From positions 17,440,576-17,504,575 of the forward strand of contig CM049309.1 of assembly GCA_026874595.1 (NCBI GenBank): a stretch of DNA of 64,000 bases, given 5' to 3'. This DNA comes from Sipunculus nudus (taxonomy: Eukaryota > Annelida > Sipuncula > Golfingiida > Sipunculidae). The translations under genes were made by a program, and so were the position numbers. This document shows, piece by piece, positions 11,301 to 26,300 of the stretch; the stretch's first letter is position 1; each line of letters begins with the position of its first letter. Below the pieces are notes generated by a model. The model did no database searches. It was not told the origin of the DNA and saw only the letters and a program-made list of their open reading frames with translations.

Positions 11301-14300
11301 TAAACTTTACATATACTTAAGTCAACAGCTTTAACACATATTTATTTACGGTTTTTCATACTTTTATGTTCCCTCCACAAATAAACATGTATGAATAAAG
11401 TTTCTCCAGTATTTTAATATTTTTTCACATTATTGGTATACATAAATATCATTTCTCCAGTATTTTACTTTCACATCGTGTATTTAACCTACCTAAATGC
11501 CACTTTGCCCTCTTCATTGGTACGCTGTTCCTCCGTTCCATGGCCATCAGGGGGTCTAAAGTAGCACTCACATTTTTTAGTTCTGGAAAGGAACAGGGGT
11601 AGTGTGTGTGGTGTGCTGAAGCGAGGGGGGTAGGGTAAAGTAAAGTACCCAGGCCCTGGGTCTAAACCTTATTCAGCTAGGCATAACAATGCAGTGCATT
11701 TATACAGCATATATCGCTGGAATTCCAAAATGGCTGATGAATTATATCTGGCTAGTGCCAACGGTACTGAGTTAATTTCAAGCACAACATAAACTTTGAT
11801 GACACAACTCATTAAATAATTTTGATTTTAATATTAAATGTAATTTTCAATGTATAAATTTTTATTTATTATGCTAGAGAACTTCAAAGTAAACTAGAAT
11901 ACAGATAGTCGACAAGTGACTACGTGTATCTGCCAAAATCAGAGTAGGATGGGTGAAGTGAGGCATGGATTGAGTGGCAAAGGGAAATAGAGTTACATGT
12001 GTTACATATTAGAATGGATGTCTGCCACATAAACATGAATGTAGGTGGCTCCACCTGTTATTTGAACTAGAAACTATCCAAGATGAATCGGATGCAAAAT
12101 TTCAGGAGGAAAAGTCAAACCACTGCAGAGATATGAGTGATTTTATCCCACAGCAGACAAACAGATGGACGCTGTGCAAAAATGGCTGCAGGTGGCGCCA
12201 CCATTTTTGTGTATGTTATAAAGCTATCCAAGGGCTACATTTGTGTAAATGTTTTTTCCTGATTGGTCAAACAAGTCCAGAGATATAAGCATTAATGTCT
12301 GCAGCATGAATGTGAATGAAGCTGGCGCCACCTGTCATAAAATCAAGAAAGCTATCCAGGATGTATACGCATGCCGAATTACAGGTAATTTGGTCAAACC
12401 ACTGCAGAGATATGAGTGATTTTAACCCAAGGCAGACAAACAGATGGATGCTGTGCAAAAATGGCTGCAGGTGGCGCCACCATTTTTGTGTATGTTATAA
12501 AGCTATCCAAGGGCTACATTTGTGTAAATGTTTTTTCCTGATTGGTCAAACGAGTCCGGAGATATAAGCATGGATGTCTACAGTGTGAACGTGAATGAAG
12601 CTGGCACCACCTGTCATAAAATCAAGAAAGCTATCCAGGATGTATATGCATGCCGAACTTCAGGAAATTTAGTCAAACCATTGCAGAGATACGAGTGATT
12701 TTAACTTAAGGCAGACAAACAGATGGACGCTGTGCAAAAAGGGCTGCAGGTGGCGGCACCATTTTGGTGTACATTATAAAGCTATCCAAGAGCTACATTT
12801 GTGTAAATGTTTTTTCCTGATTGGTCAAACGGTTCCCGAGATATGAGCTTAGATGTCTGCAGCATGAACGTGAATGTAGGTGGCGCCACCTGTCATAAAA
12901 TCCAGAAAGCTATCTAGGATGTATAAGCATGCCAAATTTCAGGTGAGTTTGTAAAATCACTGCAGAGATATGAGTGATTTTAACCCAAGGCAGATGAACA
13001 GATGGACACTGTGCAAATATGGTTGCAGTTGGCGCAACCATTTTTTGTGTATGTTATAAAGCTATCCAAGGGCTACATTTGTACAAAATTTTTTTCCTGA
13101 TCAGTCAAACGGTTCCTGAGATATGTGGGTTTATGTGTGGAAACAGACGCATAAACAGAGGCTGGGCAGAGAGGAAACGTCAGAGGTCAAGGCCAATTGG
13201 TTAGGCACCAGTTCACATGTGACCCGGTAATTGGTGTAAGTTTCAGAAAAATCCGTCCACAGCGGCGGCGGAACCCGGTCAAAAACATAGTATCCGCAAA
13301 ACTTCATTTTTGCAGATACAATTAGTATTGATTTTAATGTGTACTAATTTTCTGTAAATGAATTTCTTAAAGATGATAATAATCAATAAAAGAATATTTC
13401 CACGGCAATTTGCATAATGCAGATGTATGTCTGCTAATTCTAATATAGAGAAGTTATGTTCAAATGCTGACAACATGTGTATTATGCAATTACCGGTAAT
13501 GTTTCATGTAAACATAAATTAATTAATCAAAATAAACATTTTCTCAACCATCACGTGTGACCAGAAAATTTTCCTGCATCACAAAATATACCAGTTATAT
13601 ATTTGCACAGGTAGTGGATGTTCTGTTGTCAGTTTTGAATTCACAAAATGTTTTGGCAACAACCACAACTGTTGAAAAATGGGTCACAAAGTGTAATAGC
13701 CAGGCAGCCATATATGGAAATCCAAGTTTACAGCTGAAAGATGCACCGCAATGATGTCTGTTGCAATATTGTCCAGTTAATTTGTGGTACCCCCCCCCCT
13801 CCCCCCCAAAAAAATTCAAACAATCAAAATATACCTTTCTTATGTCACATCATGTATATTTAATGATTAGATGATGATAGTTCTTGAGGTAAAATGCATT
13901 AAAAGTCTAAACTAGAGACCAAAGATAAGCATTTTTTGGAGATAACCATCCATTTTAATGCTAGCTTAACTAAGTATAGACATCTGCAGAATTCCATTCA
14001 GGTTTCCAAATCTGTGACAATGGCTAATGCTTTCTCTCACTTTATTCCCTGGTGTTAACAAGGCCTGGTGACTACTGCACCTGTGGGCCCTGGTTGTGTA
14101 ATCATCATAATTGCCAGGCCATATCACTGTGGAACCAAAGAAAGGTGCTCTAGTTTGTGAGTGAAACATGGCTGTGGGGCACTGCCACTAAGCCTGCAGA
14201 GAGTTCATCCTAGGTGGGTTGACTATGTAAAATCTGTAAAATCTCACCACCTTTGCTGAGAGTCAAACTCATGATCTTCCTGCTTTGAAGCCTGTGCTAC

Positions 14301-17300
14301 ACCCCTATACAAAACAATAGCTGGTTAAAATGATAAGCTCATACAATGTCAGTGGTTTCCCCATTTCCCTCTTTGCCACTCTTAAGACTTCAAATCTGGA
14401 CAAAAATGCAACAGACACCAGTTTATATTTATATCTAATAAAGGTATGACCTTCTGCATCCATGTTTTTAGGATAAAATATTGGGAAAGAATTAGTTGTA
14501 AAGAACAAGATATCTGTTTTGTAATCTTTACCTCAGACAAACCCAAATTTGTTCACTGAAAATTGCTGAAAGTCACAGCAAACCAACCATTTTGGATGAA
14601 TTGCATTTTGGTGTGTTTGACTGCATGTTTGTGTCTGTAGGAGACTGAACAACTGTCCAAAAGTTTGATCATTTTTGCACCAGTTTTACGCAGTATTATT
14701 TCAAAAGGGTAAAAGATACAAATATCATGTCTACCAGATTAAACACAGTGTTAAAACATGTGAAACAAGCGTTTAAATTTATGGAAATATAGTAAGACTT
14801 AACATAACTAACTCTTTTGGGAACAAAACATTGTCATGTTAATGGTACATTCATCTCTAAAGAGGACTGAATGCAGAGGTCATCTCAGCAGGGTGGTTGT
14901 ATTATTTGGGTGGACCTTGATGGGGGTTTAACTATATGTATGCAGAAGCTCACACAACTAAACGCTACAATCACCTAAATAACTTCTTATCATCATGCAG
15001 CAATTTCAATCAGTTTCATACATACAAATTTATCTATATACATCTCACCATGATTTGATTACTTATATTTCACCTTTTTTATAGCTTTGAATATGGAACA
15101 TTTTTCAAGAAATAACTTGACTGCTACTCATTACTTATGTCATATGTGTACCCATATAAGACTGAAAAAGAAAAGTTATATGACATTTCATGAGACAAAC
15201 TTTCATTCTCTGATCAGGAGAAAGACATGTATGGAAGACTAAACAGACTTGTACCAACTTCATATATCAAAATCTGGTACCAAACTTTAGAATTATATTT
15301 CAGATGGATATTTAAGCAAGCTCAGTTACTTCTGCAAATAAACTAAAATATGTTCTCTGAAAACTAAAATTCAGTCCATAATTTGTCATAATGTATGAAA
15401 TCTGAGCAATAAAAAAATTAGGTTAACTTCCAGGTAATTTTGGAAGACTCAATGAATACATTTCCCTTTTTCCACTTCTTACAAAATTGTTTCAAAAAGT
15501 TCAAAAAGAGTGGTTTTTATATTTATCAAACAGGAGCAAATGAATTCATGCCACTATTTACAGGCATCAGCAGCTGAAACAATTATTTATATTATCCATA
15601 AAACATTTTTAAAGATTAAGTCTAATAAGAGGAAGCAAAGGTGTGTTAGGAAAAAGCAGGACTGTTAGAACGTTACAAGATAGCGAGTGAGGGTTAGCAT
15701 GCATGGTGGGAGGGGCCTCAGATGTTACCCAGGAGTGGGAAATACATACATAATACATAAAACATACATGGAACAGCAAGTGTATGTAAATATAATACAT
15801 ATCTTCCACAAACAGACTGACATATAACTGAACAACATGAAAACAGACTGAATACAGCTGTACAAGTACTTGCATGGACAACACAACCATGTTCAGAAAG
15901 TGTCTGTCACACACACATACACACAGATTCACTTGTCTTTCTCTGACGTACCCTTCTTTCAGAGTACCAAAATGCTGTGGGATCCATTGTTGTTTTCTTT
16001 CAGAATTGAACAGAATGGGAGGGGGGAAATATATATATATCGCTAATAATGGTACTTCCGTTTTTCTATATAGACTGTAAGAACAATGCTACATGACACC
16101 ATCTTTTAGTTGTGTATTGCAAAAATTCAGACCACATTTAATATTTGTGCCCCAATTGTGAGCAACACTGTTTCCTTATGTGGACTAAATGAAGATATGC
16201 CACAAAAATTGAAAAAAAACTAGATGTGTCGGAACGACACGAATGCCCCCGCCTGGGGCAAGTTAGAAACATTTGTAAAATTTTGAAAAATTCAGGTGGT
16301 GTCGTATGGTCTCGATCTGTAACAGGTCATTATCAAGCAACACACCAAAAATCATGCCAGTATATGCAGGCATTGTGAAAAAAAGTCCATACATGTGCAT
16401 TTTCCATAAAAATTTCTGTCTTTCATGAAATTTTCTATGTTTAAGAGCCGTAAAACAATCAAAAGTAGGTCAACCGGGACAAAACGCGAACTCGATCTGT
16501 AACTGTCATTATCTGCCCACACATAAAAAATCAGGGTGGTATCTGCGGGCATTGAGGAAAAAAAGTCAGTACATATGCATTTGTTATGAAAATTTCTATT
16601 TTTCATGAAACTTTCTATGTTCAGGAGCAGTCAAATGGTCAAAAGTAGGTCAACTTGGACAAAACAAGAACTCGATCTGTAACTGGTCATTATCTGTCTA
16701 CACACCAAAAATCAGGCCCGTATCTGCAGGCACTGCGAAAAAAAGTCCATACATGTGCAGTTTTTTATGAAATTTTCTATGTTAGAGCACCAGCAAATGG
16801 TCAAAAGTAGGTCAACTGGGACAAAACGTGAACTCGATCTGTAACTGGTCATTATTAGCCCACACACCAAAAATCAGGCCAATATCTGCAGGCATTGCGA
16901 AGAAAAGTCTGTACAAGTGTATTTGTCATGAAAAATTTATATTTTATATGAAATTTTCTATGTTCAGGAGCCGTAAAACAATCAAAAGTAGGTCAACTGG
17001 GACAAAACGCGAACTCGATCTGTAACTGGTCAATATCTGCCCACACACTCAAAATCAGGCCAATATCTGCAGGCATTGCGAAAAAAAGTCTGTACATGTG
17101 TATTTGTCATGAAATTTCATATTTTTTCATGAAATTTTCTAAGTTTAGCAGCCGTAAAACGGTAAAAAGTAGGTCAACCGGGACAAAACGCAAACTCGAT
17201 CTGTAACTGGTTATTATCTGCCTACACACCAAAAATCAGGCCAATATCTGCAGGCATTGCGAAAAAAAGTCCGTACATGTGTATTTGTCATGAAATTTCT

Positions 17301-20300
17301 ATTTTTCATGAAATTTTCTAAGTTTAGGAGCCGTAAAACGGTCAAAAGTAGGTCAACCGGGAGGAAACGCGAACTCGATCTGTAACTGGTCTATATCTGC
17401 CCACGCACCAAACATCAGGCCAATATCTGCAGGCATTGCGAAAAAAAGTCCGTACAACTGTTTGATTTCGGAAGGACGGAAGGACGGAATGACGGACATG
17501 GGTAAAACTTTATGCCCCGGCCACTTTGGGACTCTTGTATGTCCGAGATTAATTTTAACCTCTTCCTGTACAACAACAGGAGGTATGCGGCTAAAGGCAA
17601 AAAGTATGCCACATCAGGTATTTTTGTACACTGAAACAGATTTCACAGACACAAACACACAGATGTCCTTTTGTGACCTACTCCTGATATGGAGTATCAA
17701 AGAGTCATGAAGTGGAATAACAGTAATGTTTTGGTTTTCCCACACACACTTTTAACAGAACTGGATTAAAATAACTCAATGGTGTACTCACACACCTTTG
17801 ATTTATGTATAACTTTTAAATGAAATGCTATGTGGTACCATGTGCTGGTAAGGCAGCATTCCTGATTAAGCCCACATTTGGAAAGTTTGCATCTATGTTG
17901 TTTAAGTCTGTTTCTTAATTCACAAGGGAAAACTAGGCCAAAAGCAAGAACTATGAGAAACACCATTTTTACAATAAATGTACACCATACACTAATTTTA
18001 ACCCAATACTGTTCCAGCAAAATATTCAACAACAGGTTGTATGCCAAAACTAGTGAAAAGTATGTCAAATCAGGAAATTTTGTATTCAGCAATAGGATTA
18101 ACATATAAAAACATACATTTATATAAATGAAAACTCCTAAGCGACATTCATGACATTTATAATACAAAAACAAACTCGAGCAACAAAATAGTATATTCAA
18201 AATGTATGAGAATTATTGTTATAATAATTGGGTTCACTAAGAAACTTATATAACAATATATATTAATGGGGTTGGTCAAACCTTTAAAATGAATTTTTAA
18301 AACTAATTTTGAAATGTTAATGTAGAAGATAAATGAATACTAGATGATTATTTAAATAAGAACTGATCAAACTTAGTGTGAGCCAGATACTTCTGCAAAG
18401 TGAGAGAGACCTTTTTTATTAGCTTTGAAGCTTTAAGCTTTGGACAAGCTTTGATTTGATTTGACTAAAGAATTGCCCTCTCACTCTTGAGCTACTAGAA
18501 AAATCAGACAGTTTCACTTAATTAAAAGCATTGCTGAGGTATTACTAGCTGTGAGCTGCTGCAGCTTCATATTAAGCAAGGTATAAACACATTAAGAAGC
18601 CAGGTCAGTGCTCCCCCAGTGCCAAGCTTATTCAGACTGCTATTTTGTGCCTTTGCCAGGCGAGACATGTTCAGGCCAAGCCAAGTTTACCTGGACTGGC
18701 AGATGTAATTTTGTTATGCTGAAAGTGAGTTACCTGTGTGCAAAATAGTCTGAGTTAAAAAAATGGGGTTTTAAAGAGGAATATAAACCACAAAAATATA
18801 CTTGTATAGGCAATGTAGTTTTACTTGGTTGACAAAACTTCAAAAGACAAACAAATCTGTGTACTCAATGACTACTGACAGACACACTGTAATACATTAA
18901 AAATAAATAATTAAATAACTACCTTAACTACCTTAGAAATAGACAATTTGTAACATCTCCAAATAAATGCAGATTATTTCAAGCCATTTGAAGCTTGCTG
19001 TTTTCCAAGTCAGGCCAAGCCAATGAAGTTGTCAGTCAAGTTTTGTCTAAAGCAAGAAATGTATGTCCTGTGTGGCTGACACAAATCTGAGCACTACAAG
19101 CAAATATAGGTTTTTGCTGCAAAGACAGTCATTTTACTTTAATAGCAGTTCAACAACTAGTAAGCCATGAAGTCAAAGAGAGCTTTTTTCTTTCTGTCAC
19201 TGCTAGCACTTTACAGCCAAAAATGTATAACTTTACACTCAAGTACCCTCACTTGTTGTGATTAACTTTGCTAAGTATGAATTGTATGTAGGACTGTGTA
19301 TTGCCAGGCTACTCAAAAGATGAATCTTAACGACAAGAAATGCATATACCATGTGTGAACATTTTTGTTATGGTCTTTACCTTTAAGAAGGAATAACTGG
19401 TAAAGGGCACTAAAATCATGACTTAGGCACTGGGGGAATCATACAGTATGATGTCACAACAAAGCACTGGGCCTGAATGTGTTTGATAAAATTCCACCAG
19501 GTGACAAGCATTACTGGTATGCAAATTTTTTTCCCCCAGGTTAGCTGGTAATCTGTGACCACTGAATCATGACAAAGCCTCCCTTGACCCCACATTTCAA
19601 ATAGTAATACAACTCACCAGGGCTAAAACTCCCACCTATGAGGTGGAATAAAATACCAACATCCATTAAATACATACATAGGGAAACTCCTTATAGGGCA
19701 CTTTCAATTACAGGTATTCCAGTATTACATAATTGGTATCAATTAAGTTGAACATGTGTCATTTTTCTTCATTTACTATGAAGTTGACCTTTTTGGTGAA
19801 AAAAAATATTTTAAAAAAATTTATATTTTCTAATAAAAATTTTAAGATATTTGTACACACATAGGTTTGTTAAATGTGCAAAACAGACGTGTTTTAAGCA
19901 AGTCCTAGGTCTCAAATGTGTCTAAAATTTGGTGGCTTATATTGTTATTTCTCATTTAGACAATATAATAAGGTTGGCGTAATTTTTTTACTTTTTTTTT
20001 AGTTATTCAGTGTGAAAACAACAACATACCAGAGGTGCACACTTGCAGAAGTTAATGAAAAGAAGTGTCAATGGAAAGTGCGAAAGTGAGGGATATAAAA
20101 AACAATGCCAACAAACACACAGAAAATCCCTGTGCAAGCACATGAACTGTTCTACTTCTCAAGCCTGTTGCAAGAGTTCTCCACCAATTGTTACCTAATT
20201 TATTTAAATTATCATTTAAGTTTATAACCACCTTTAATAATGTGCCAATTGTTAGCTAATCATGCTTATGGCCATTTACTATGACAGATAAACTCTCAGC

Positions 20301-23300
20301 TTATTAATATCCTTCTTAGTTAAACTAAAATCTATCTGTTTTTTCTACCTTATAAGCAAGTATTAATCATTGAAATAATTTTGAAAATCAAATTTAGATG
20401 ATTTTTTACTATCAGTGGCAGCTATTTTGCATATCATTGCTTTGCTGCACTAAACACTGTATTATTTGTATCCTAGGTCAGGTTATTTGAAATTCTGAGA
20501 ATTTAAAGATTTTAATTATTGCAAGATGAGGATTTCAATAAGAACATGCAAGCTGATACCTATTACATGATATCCTTTAGTGAAATTCTTTTTCAAAATT
20601 ATACAACCTTAAGTATTTTCTTAGTGAATCAAACCCAACCCTCCTCTTTAGTTGTAGATTATACTTTGCATTCCATATATGTATATATGTATAAATTTAT
20701 GTACATTATATGCATACATACTGTAAACACATACATGGAATGCTAGCTTAAGGGTGTTATAGCCGGTGACCTCTACACACCCAATGTGTATACCGTATTC
20801 GACCTAATAAGCGCCCCAGGGGCTGAACTTTTTGTGAAGTTTACAGTCCCTAAAGAGCACAACCCATGCAACTCCATGAGGCAAAATTTGCCCGATTTTG
20901 TTAAATCGGGAACTTGAGTGACTAACCATCAAAGCAATGTTGTTCATGATCCCTCACCTAGTGATGTCAAATTTGAATCACATATTGGTGGGTTTTATTT
21001 GTAAAAGAACATATGTTTGATATGATGATTATTTATGACTGATATGAATATGACCAGTTGCTTGTTGGGAACCACAAAAATATGAGAGATGGGGGCTCCT
21101 GACAGGACGGGGTACCTATTAGATCAAAAACGGTAATAAGTTATCCACAGATTATGGAATATATAGTCACCTGGCATTCTCTCCGGGTGCGGCTTTCGGG
21201 GGCTACTGGACAGTTTACTTTGCTGGTACCGCTGTAAAACAAGACAACATCAACCATTAGATGATGGGGCTCTGCTACAACTATTGTTAAAACAAAACAA
21301 TATCATACATAAAGCATTAAATCAATATATGTGTGAAAATTGCCCATATGATTTTGTAATTGTGAAAACTGTCTCTATAGTCATATAGACATGAAAATCC
21401 TGATATGAATGAATAAGGTCTGCATGAAAAAAGGCATTCCTGCAAGCAGACATTTAATAAACATCTTTAAGATTTTTGGGGGGGGGGGAAGGGGTTGTGT
21501 CACGCCCACTAGATCTATGCATGTACTGTACAACTGTGTCTTCCAGTACATTCATATACTGCATCACGCATGGGTTTGAAGCAATTTTTCACACATACAC
21601 ACTAATACACAGATGCTCTTTAAGCTTAAGTCAGTATATTGAATGCTCTCCTGGTACCACTTTCAATACAAAATACGTCATACGTTAGAAAACAAAAGAA
21701 TATAAAGATAAGAGGAGAATGTTATCAATGAGAGAGTTGGCTCTGCTGGAAGAGTAGCCCCATTTAATCCGACTCAATATTATTAGGCCCTGCCATATAT
21801 TGAGTCCGATAGATATACAGTGAGAGTTTATACAATATAAGCCTCAGACTACACACCACCCGATGTCCTTGTAACCAGTGCCAACAGGTGTTTATTACCA
21901 CGTGCCAGCACGTCACTCTTCAGAGCTGGGCCTGTTGAAACAAATTGTAACAAAATTCTGGCTGTCAATCACTCGAGTCAGCAAGCTCCTAGTGAGGTCT
22001 TCAAGGGTGCCCATTCGACAATTCTTCTTTGTCCTTACTAAACTCGCTGACATGCCTCTGGTAAAAAGGTCAGTAAATGTTTAAAAACAAGGCCTACAGG
22101 CCTAATGCAAACTTGTGCAAAGTTTGGGAGTATGAATGGAGGTTTATTTTTAAAATTTAATATTGATCCTCTTAAGTCCTGCATATCTACCTTAGTCATT
22201 ATGATTTCAGCAAAATGGACGTTTCGGACCTGCAAGTTTCAGACTAGGACATTTTAAAACCAGAATATGGGTATTCACAGAAATCAGAGTAGGACGGGTG
22301 AAATGAGGCATGGATTAAGTGGCAAGGGGAATAGTATGAGGTGTGTTGCATATTAGCATGTCTGCAGCGTAAACGTGAATGTAGGTGGTGCCACCTGTAA
22401 AAAAAATCGAGAAAATTGTCCAGGATGTATAAACCTGCAAAATTTCAGGTGGATTAGTCAAAGCACTGCTGAGATATGATTTTATCCAAAGGCAAAAGAA
22501 CAAATGGACGCTGTGCGTAAGTGGTTGCAGGTGGCGCCACTAGTTTTGCCTATGATGAAGAGCCATGTGAGATCAAAACACAAGCAAAATTTTGGCCCAA
22601 TCAGTAAAATGGTTCCCGAGATATGAGCTTGGATGTCTGCAGAGTAAACGTGAATGTAGGTGGCACCACCTGTCATAAAATCGAGAAAGCTGTCCAGGAT
22701 GTATAAACCTGCAAAATTTCAGGTGGATAAGTCAAACCACTTCTGAGATATGAGTGATTTTATCCCAAGGCAGATGAACAGATGGACGCTGTGCATAAGT
22801 GGTTGCAGGTGGCACCACCAGTTTTGCCTATGATGAAGTGCTATGTGAGATCTATACTCGTGCAAAATTTTGGTTCAATCAGTCAAACAGTTCCCGAGAT
22901 AAGAGCTTGGATGTCTGCAGAGTAAACGTGAATGTAGGGGGTGCCACCTGTCATAAAATAGAGAAAACTGTCCATAATATTTAAACCTGCAAAATTTCAG
23001 GTGGATAAGTCAACCACTTCTGAGATATGAGTGATTTTATCCCAATGCAGATGAACAGATGGACGCTGTTCATTAAAGGTTGCAGGTGGCACCACCAGTT
23101 TTGCCTATGATGAAGAGCCATGTGAGATCTATACACATGCAAAATTTTGGCCTGAGGGTCAAACGGTTCCTGGGATATGAGCTTGGATGTCTGCGGAGTA
23201 AACGTAAATGAAGGTGGCGCCACCTGTCATAAAATCGAGAAAGCTGTCCAGGATGAATAAACCTGCAAAATTTCAGGAAGAGAAGTCAAACCACTGCTGA

Positions 23301-26300
23301 GATGTGAGAGATTTTATCCCAAGGCAGATGAACAGATGGACGCTGTGCATCAATGGTTGCAGGTGGCGCCACCAGTTTTGCCTATGATGAAGAGCTATAT
23401 GAGATATATACAGATGCAAAATTATGGCCCAATTGGTCAAACGGTTCCCGAGATAAGAGCTTGGATGTCTGCAGAGTAAACGTGAATGTAGGGGGTGCCA
23501 CCTGTCATAAAATAGAGAAAACTGTCCATAATATTTAAACCTGCAAAATTTCAGGTGGATAAGTCAACCACTTCTGAGATATGAGTGATTTTATCCCAAT
23601 GCAGATGAACAGATGGACGCTGTTCATTAAAGGTTGCAGGTGGCACCACCAGTTTTGCCTATGATGAAGAGCCATGTGAGATCTATACACATGCAAAATT
23701 TTGGTCTGATCGGTCAAACGGTTCCTGGGATATGAGCTTGGATGTCTGCAGCATAAACGTGAATGTAGGTGGCGCCACCAGTCATAAAATCTAGAAAGCT
23801 GTCCAGGATGTATAAACCTGCAAAATTTCAGGTGGATAAGTCAAACCACTTCTGAGATATGAGAGATATTATCCCTAGGCAGATAAACAGATGGACGCTG
23901 TGCAAAAATGGTTGCAGATGGCGCCACCAGTTTTGCGTATGATAAAGAGCTATGTGAGATCTATACACATGCAAAATTTTGGCCCAATCGGTCAAACGGT
24001 TCCCGAGATATGAGCTTGGATGTCTGCAGCATAAACGTGAATGTAGGTGGCCCCACCTGTCATAAAATCAGAAAAGCTATCCAGGATGTATACGCATGCC
24101 GAATTTCAGGTGAATTAGTCAAGTCACTGCAGAGATATGAGTGATTTTAACCCAAGGCAGACGAACAGATGGACACTGTGCAAACATGGTTGCAGGTGGC
24201 GCCACCATTTTTTGTGTATGTTATAAAGCTCTCCAAGGGCTACATTTGTGCAAAAAAATTTTCCTGATCGGTCAAACGGTTCCTGAGAGATATGAGCTTG
24301 GATGTCTGCAGCGTAAACGTGAATGTAGGTGGCGCCACCTGTCATAAAATCAGAAAAGCTATCCAGGATGTATACGCATGCCGAATTTCAGGTGAATTAG
24401 TCAAGTCACTGCAGAGATATGAGTGATTTTAACCCAAGGCAGACGAACAGATGGACACTGTGCAAACATGGTTGCAGGTGGCGCCACCATTTTTTGTGTA
24501 TGTTATAAAGCTCTCCAAGGGCTACATTTGTGCAAAAAAATTTTCCTGATTGGTCAAACGGTTCCCGAGATATGAGCTTGGATGTCTGCAGCGTAAACGT
24601 GAATGTAGGTGGCGCCACCTGTCATAAAATCAGTAAAGCTATCCAGGATGTATAAGCATGCCGAATTTCAGGTGAATTAGTCAAGTCACTGCAGAGATAT
24701 GACTGATTTTAACCCAAGGCAGACGAACAGATGGACACTGTGCAAACATGGTTGCAGGTGGCGCCACCATTTTTTGTGTATGTTATAAAGCTCTCCAAGG
24801 GCTACATTTGTGCAAAAAAATTTTCCTGATCGGTCAAACTGTTCCCGAGATATGTGGGTTTATGTGTGGAAACATACGCACAAACGGACGCAGAGCGCAG
24901 AGGAAAGGTCAGAGGTCAAAACAAAATCGGGGCGCAGCAGTTCACATGTGACCCGAACATAATCCTGGGTTTCGTAAAATTCCGCCCAGCGGTTACGGAG
25001 GAGTTCTCCGGACACTTGCGCCGCGGCGGCGGCGGCATGCAGCTGAAAACATAGTATCCGCAAAACTCTGTTTTGGTGGATACAATTATTTTTAGCCAAA
25101 TAAAGTATTAGACAGGTTGAGACCATTCCAACTGAGGATGTGAAGGTAAGTGAGATGTTTTAATTTGACTTGAGTGTCACTTGAACAAATAAAAAGATTG
25201 AACATTTTTGTTTCTTGTTGTTATTTATATCAATATTTGAATGCTATATCGTTAACAGGATTTAAAAAAGAAAATACAATAACAGAATACCATCGATCTC
25301 CCATTGTCCACCATTTTTGACATCGTGACACAGGTAAGTTGTAGTTTTGGATCAAACCAGGGCTTCATTTATAAGTTTTGGTGTATAAGTCGGGGTTTCT
25401 TTTCTCAATCGATATTTGAGGTATAAATTTTTCGACTTATACACCAGTTTTTACGGTACAATCATTAATAAAAAAATTATGCTTCTGCCGATGTCAAATA
25501 AAGAAAGTTAATTTTTTTCCAAATGAATAAACAGATTGATGTGACCAATATTACAGATACCAACAAAAAAAGTTGAAATATTACAGCAATTACCGTTTCT
25601 CAAGACCAAGACTTAACTAGATATTTCTTGGCACCACAGGTGCCATAATATCCCCAGACAATTAATCCCCCCCCCCCCCCCTTTAAGAATAGGCCCCCAA
25701 TCTTCAACAATTAATATCAGACCACACTCATAGAAAAGGTCGCTCTCAAAGAAAAGGTCATGACCTCAATTTCAATATACATCATCCCCTAACCCATGTC
25801 TATGTATATGCATAATATGAAAGAAATCTGTCCATTTGTTTTTGACTTATAATGCTCCCAGTACTGTTAAGTGGCAATGATGGGGTATTAAACGGCACAA
25901 AACATGTAAAAGAATAACAGGTGGCGCCACCTGTTTCCGGTACATGACAATACTATCCAAGATCTTCGATCGAGTTGATTTTTGGACCAATCCATGCATC
26001 CCTTATTGAGATATTAATGATTTTGTGTAATTTTCACCATATATGGCAATATTCAAGGTCAAGGCCACTCTCATAGGAAAGGTCATGACCCAAATTTAAT
26101 AAAACATCATCCCATAACCCATATTTATGTATATGCATAATATAAAAGAAATCTGTCCATAAGTTTTTGACTTCTAATGCTCACATTACTGTCAAGTAGC
26201 AATTTTGGAGGTATTAAACGGCACGAAAACAAGTAAAGAATAATAGGTGGCGCCACCAGTTTCTGGAACATGACAACCCTATCCATGATCTTCCATCAAC

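Noticed and set aside
15609-15932. 107-codon minus-strand frame
   Set aside because: Runs through a CA microsatellite and is Val/Cys/Tyr/Phe-rich; probably chance.
17766-18200. 144-codon open frame, the longest on the minus strand
   Set aside because: Hydrophobic, Cys/Leu/Phe-rich composition expected of AT-rich chance frames; no recognisable domain or splice context.
24748-24951. Cys-rich peptide (CVCYKALQGLHLC) recurring at several loci
   Set aside because: It is a frame through the F1 core found in every copy, on both orientations and broken differently each time; not a gene family.
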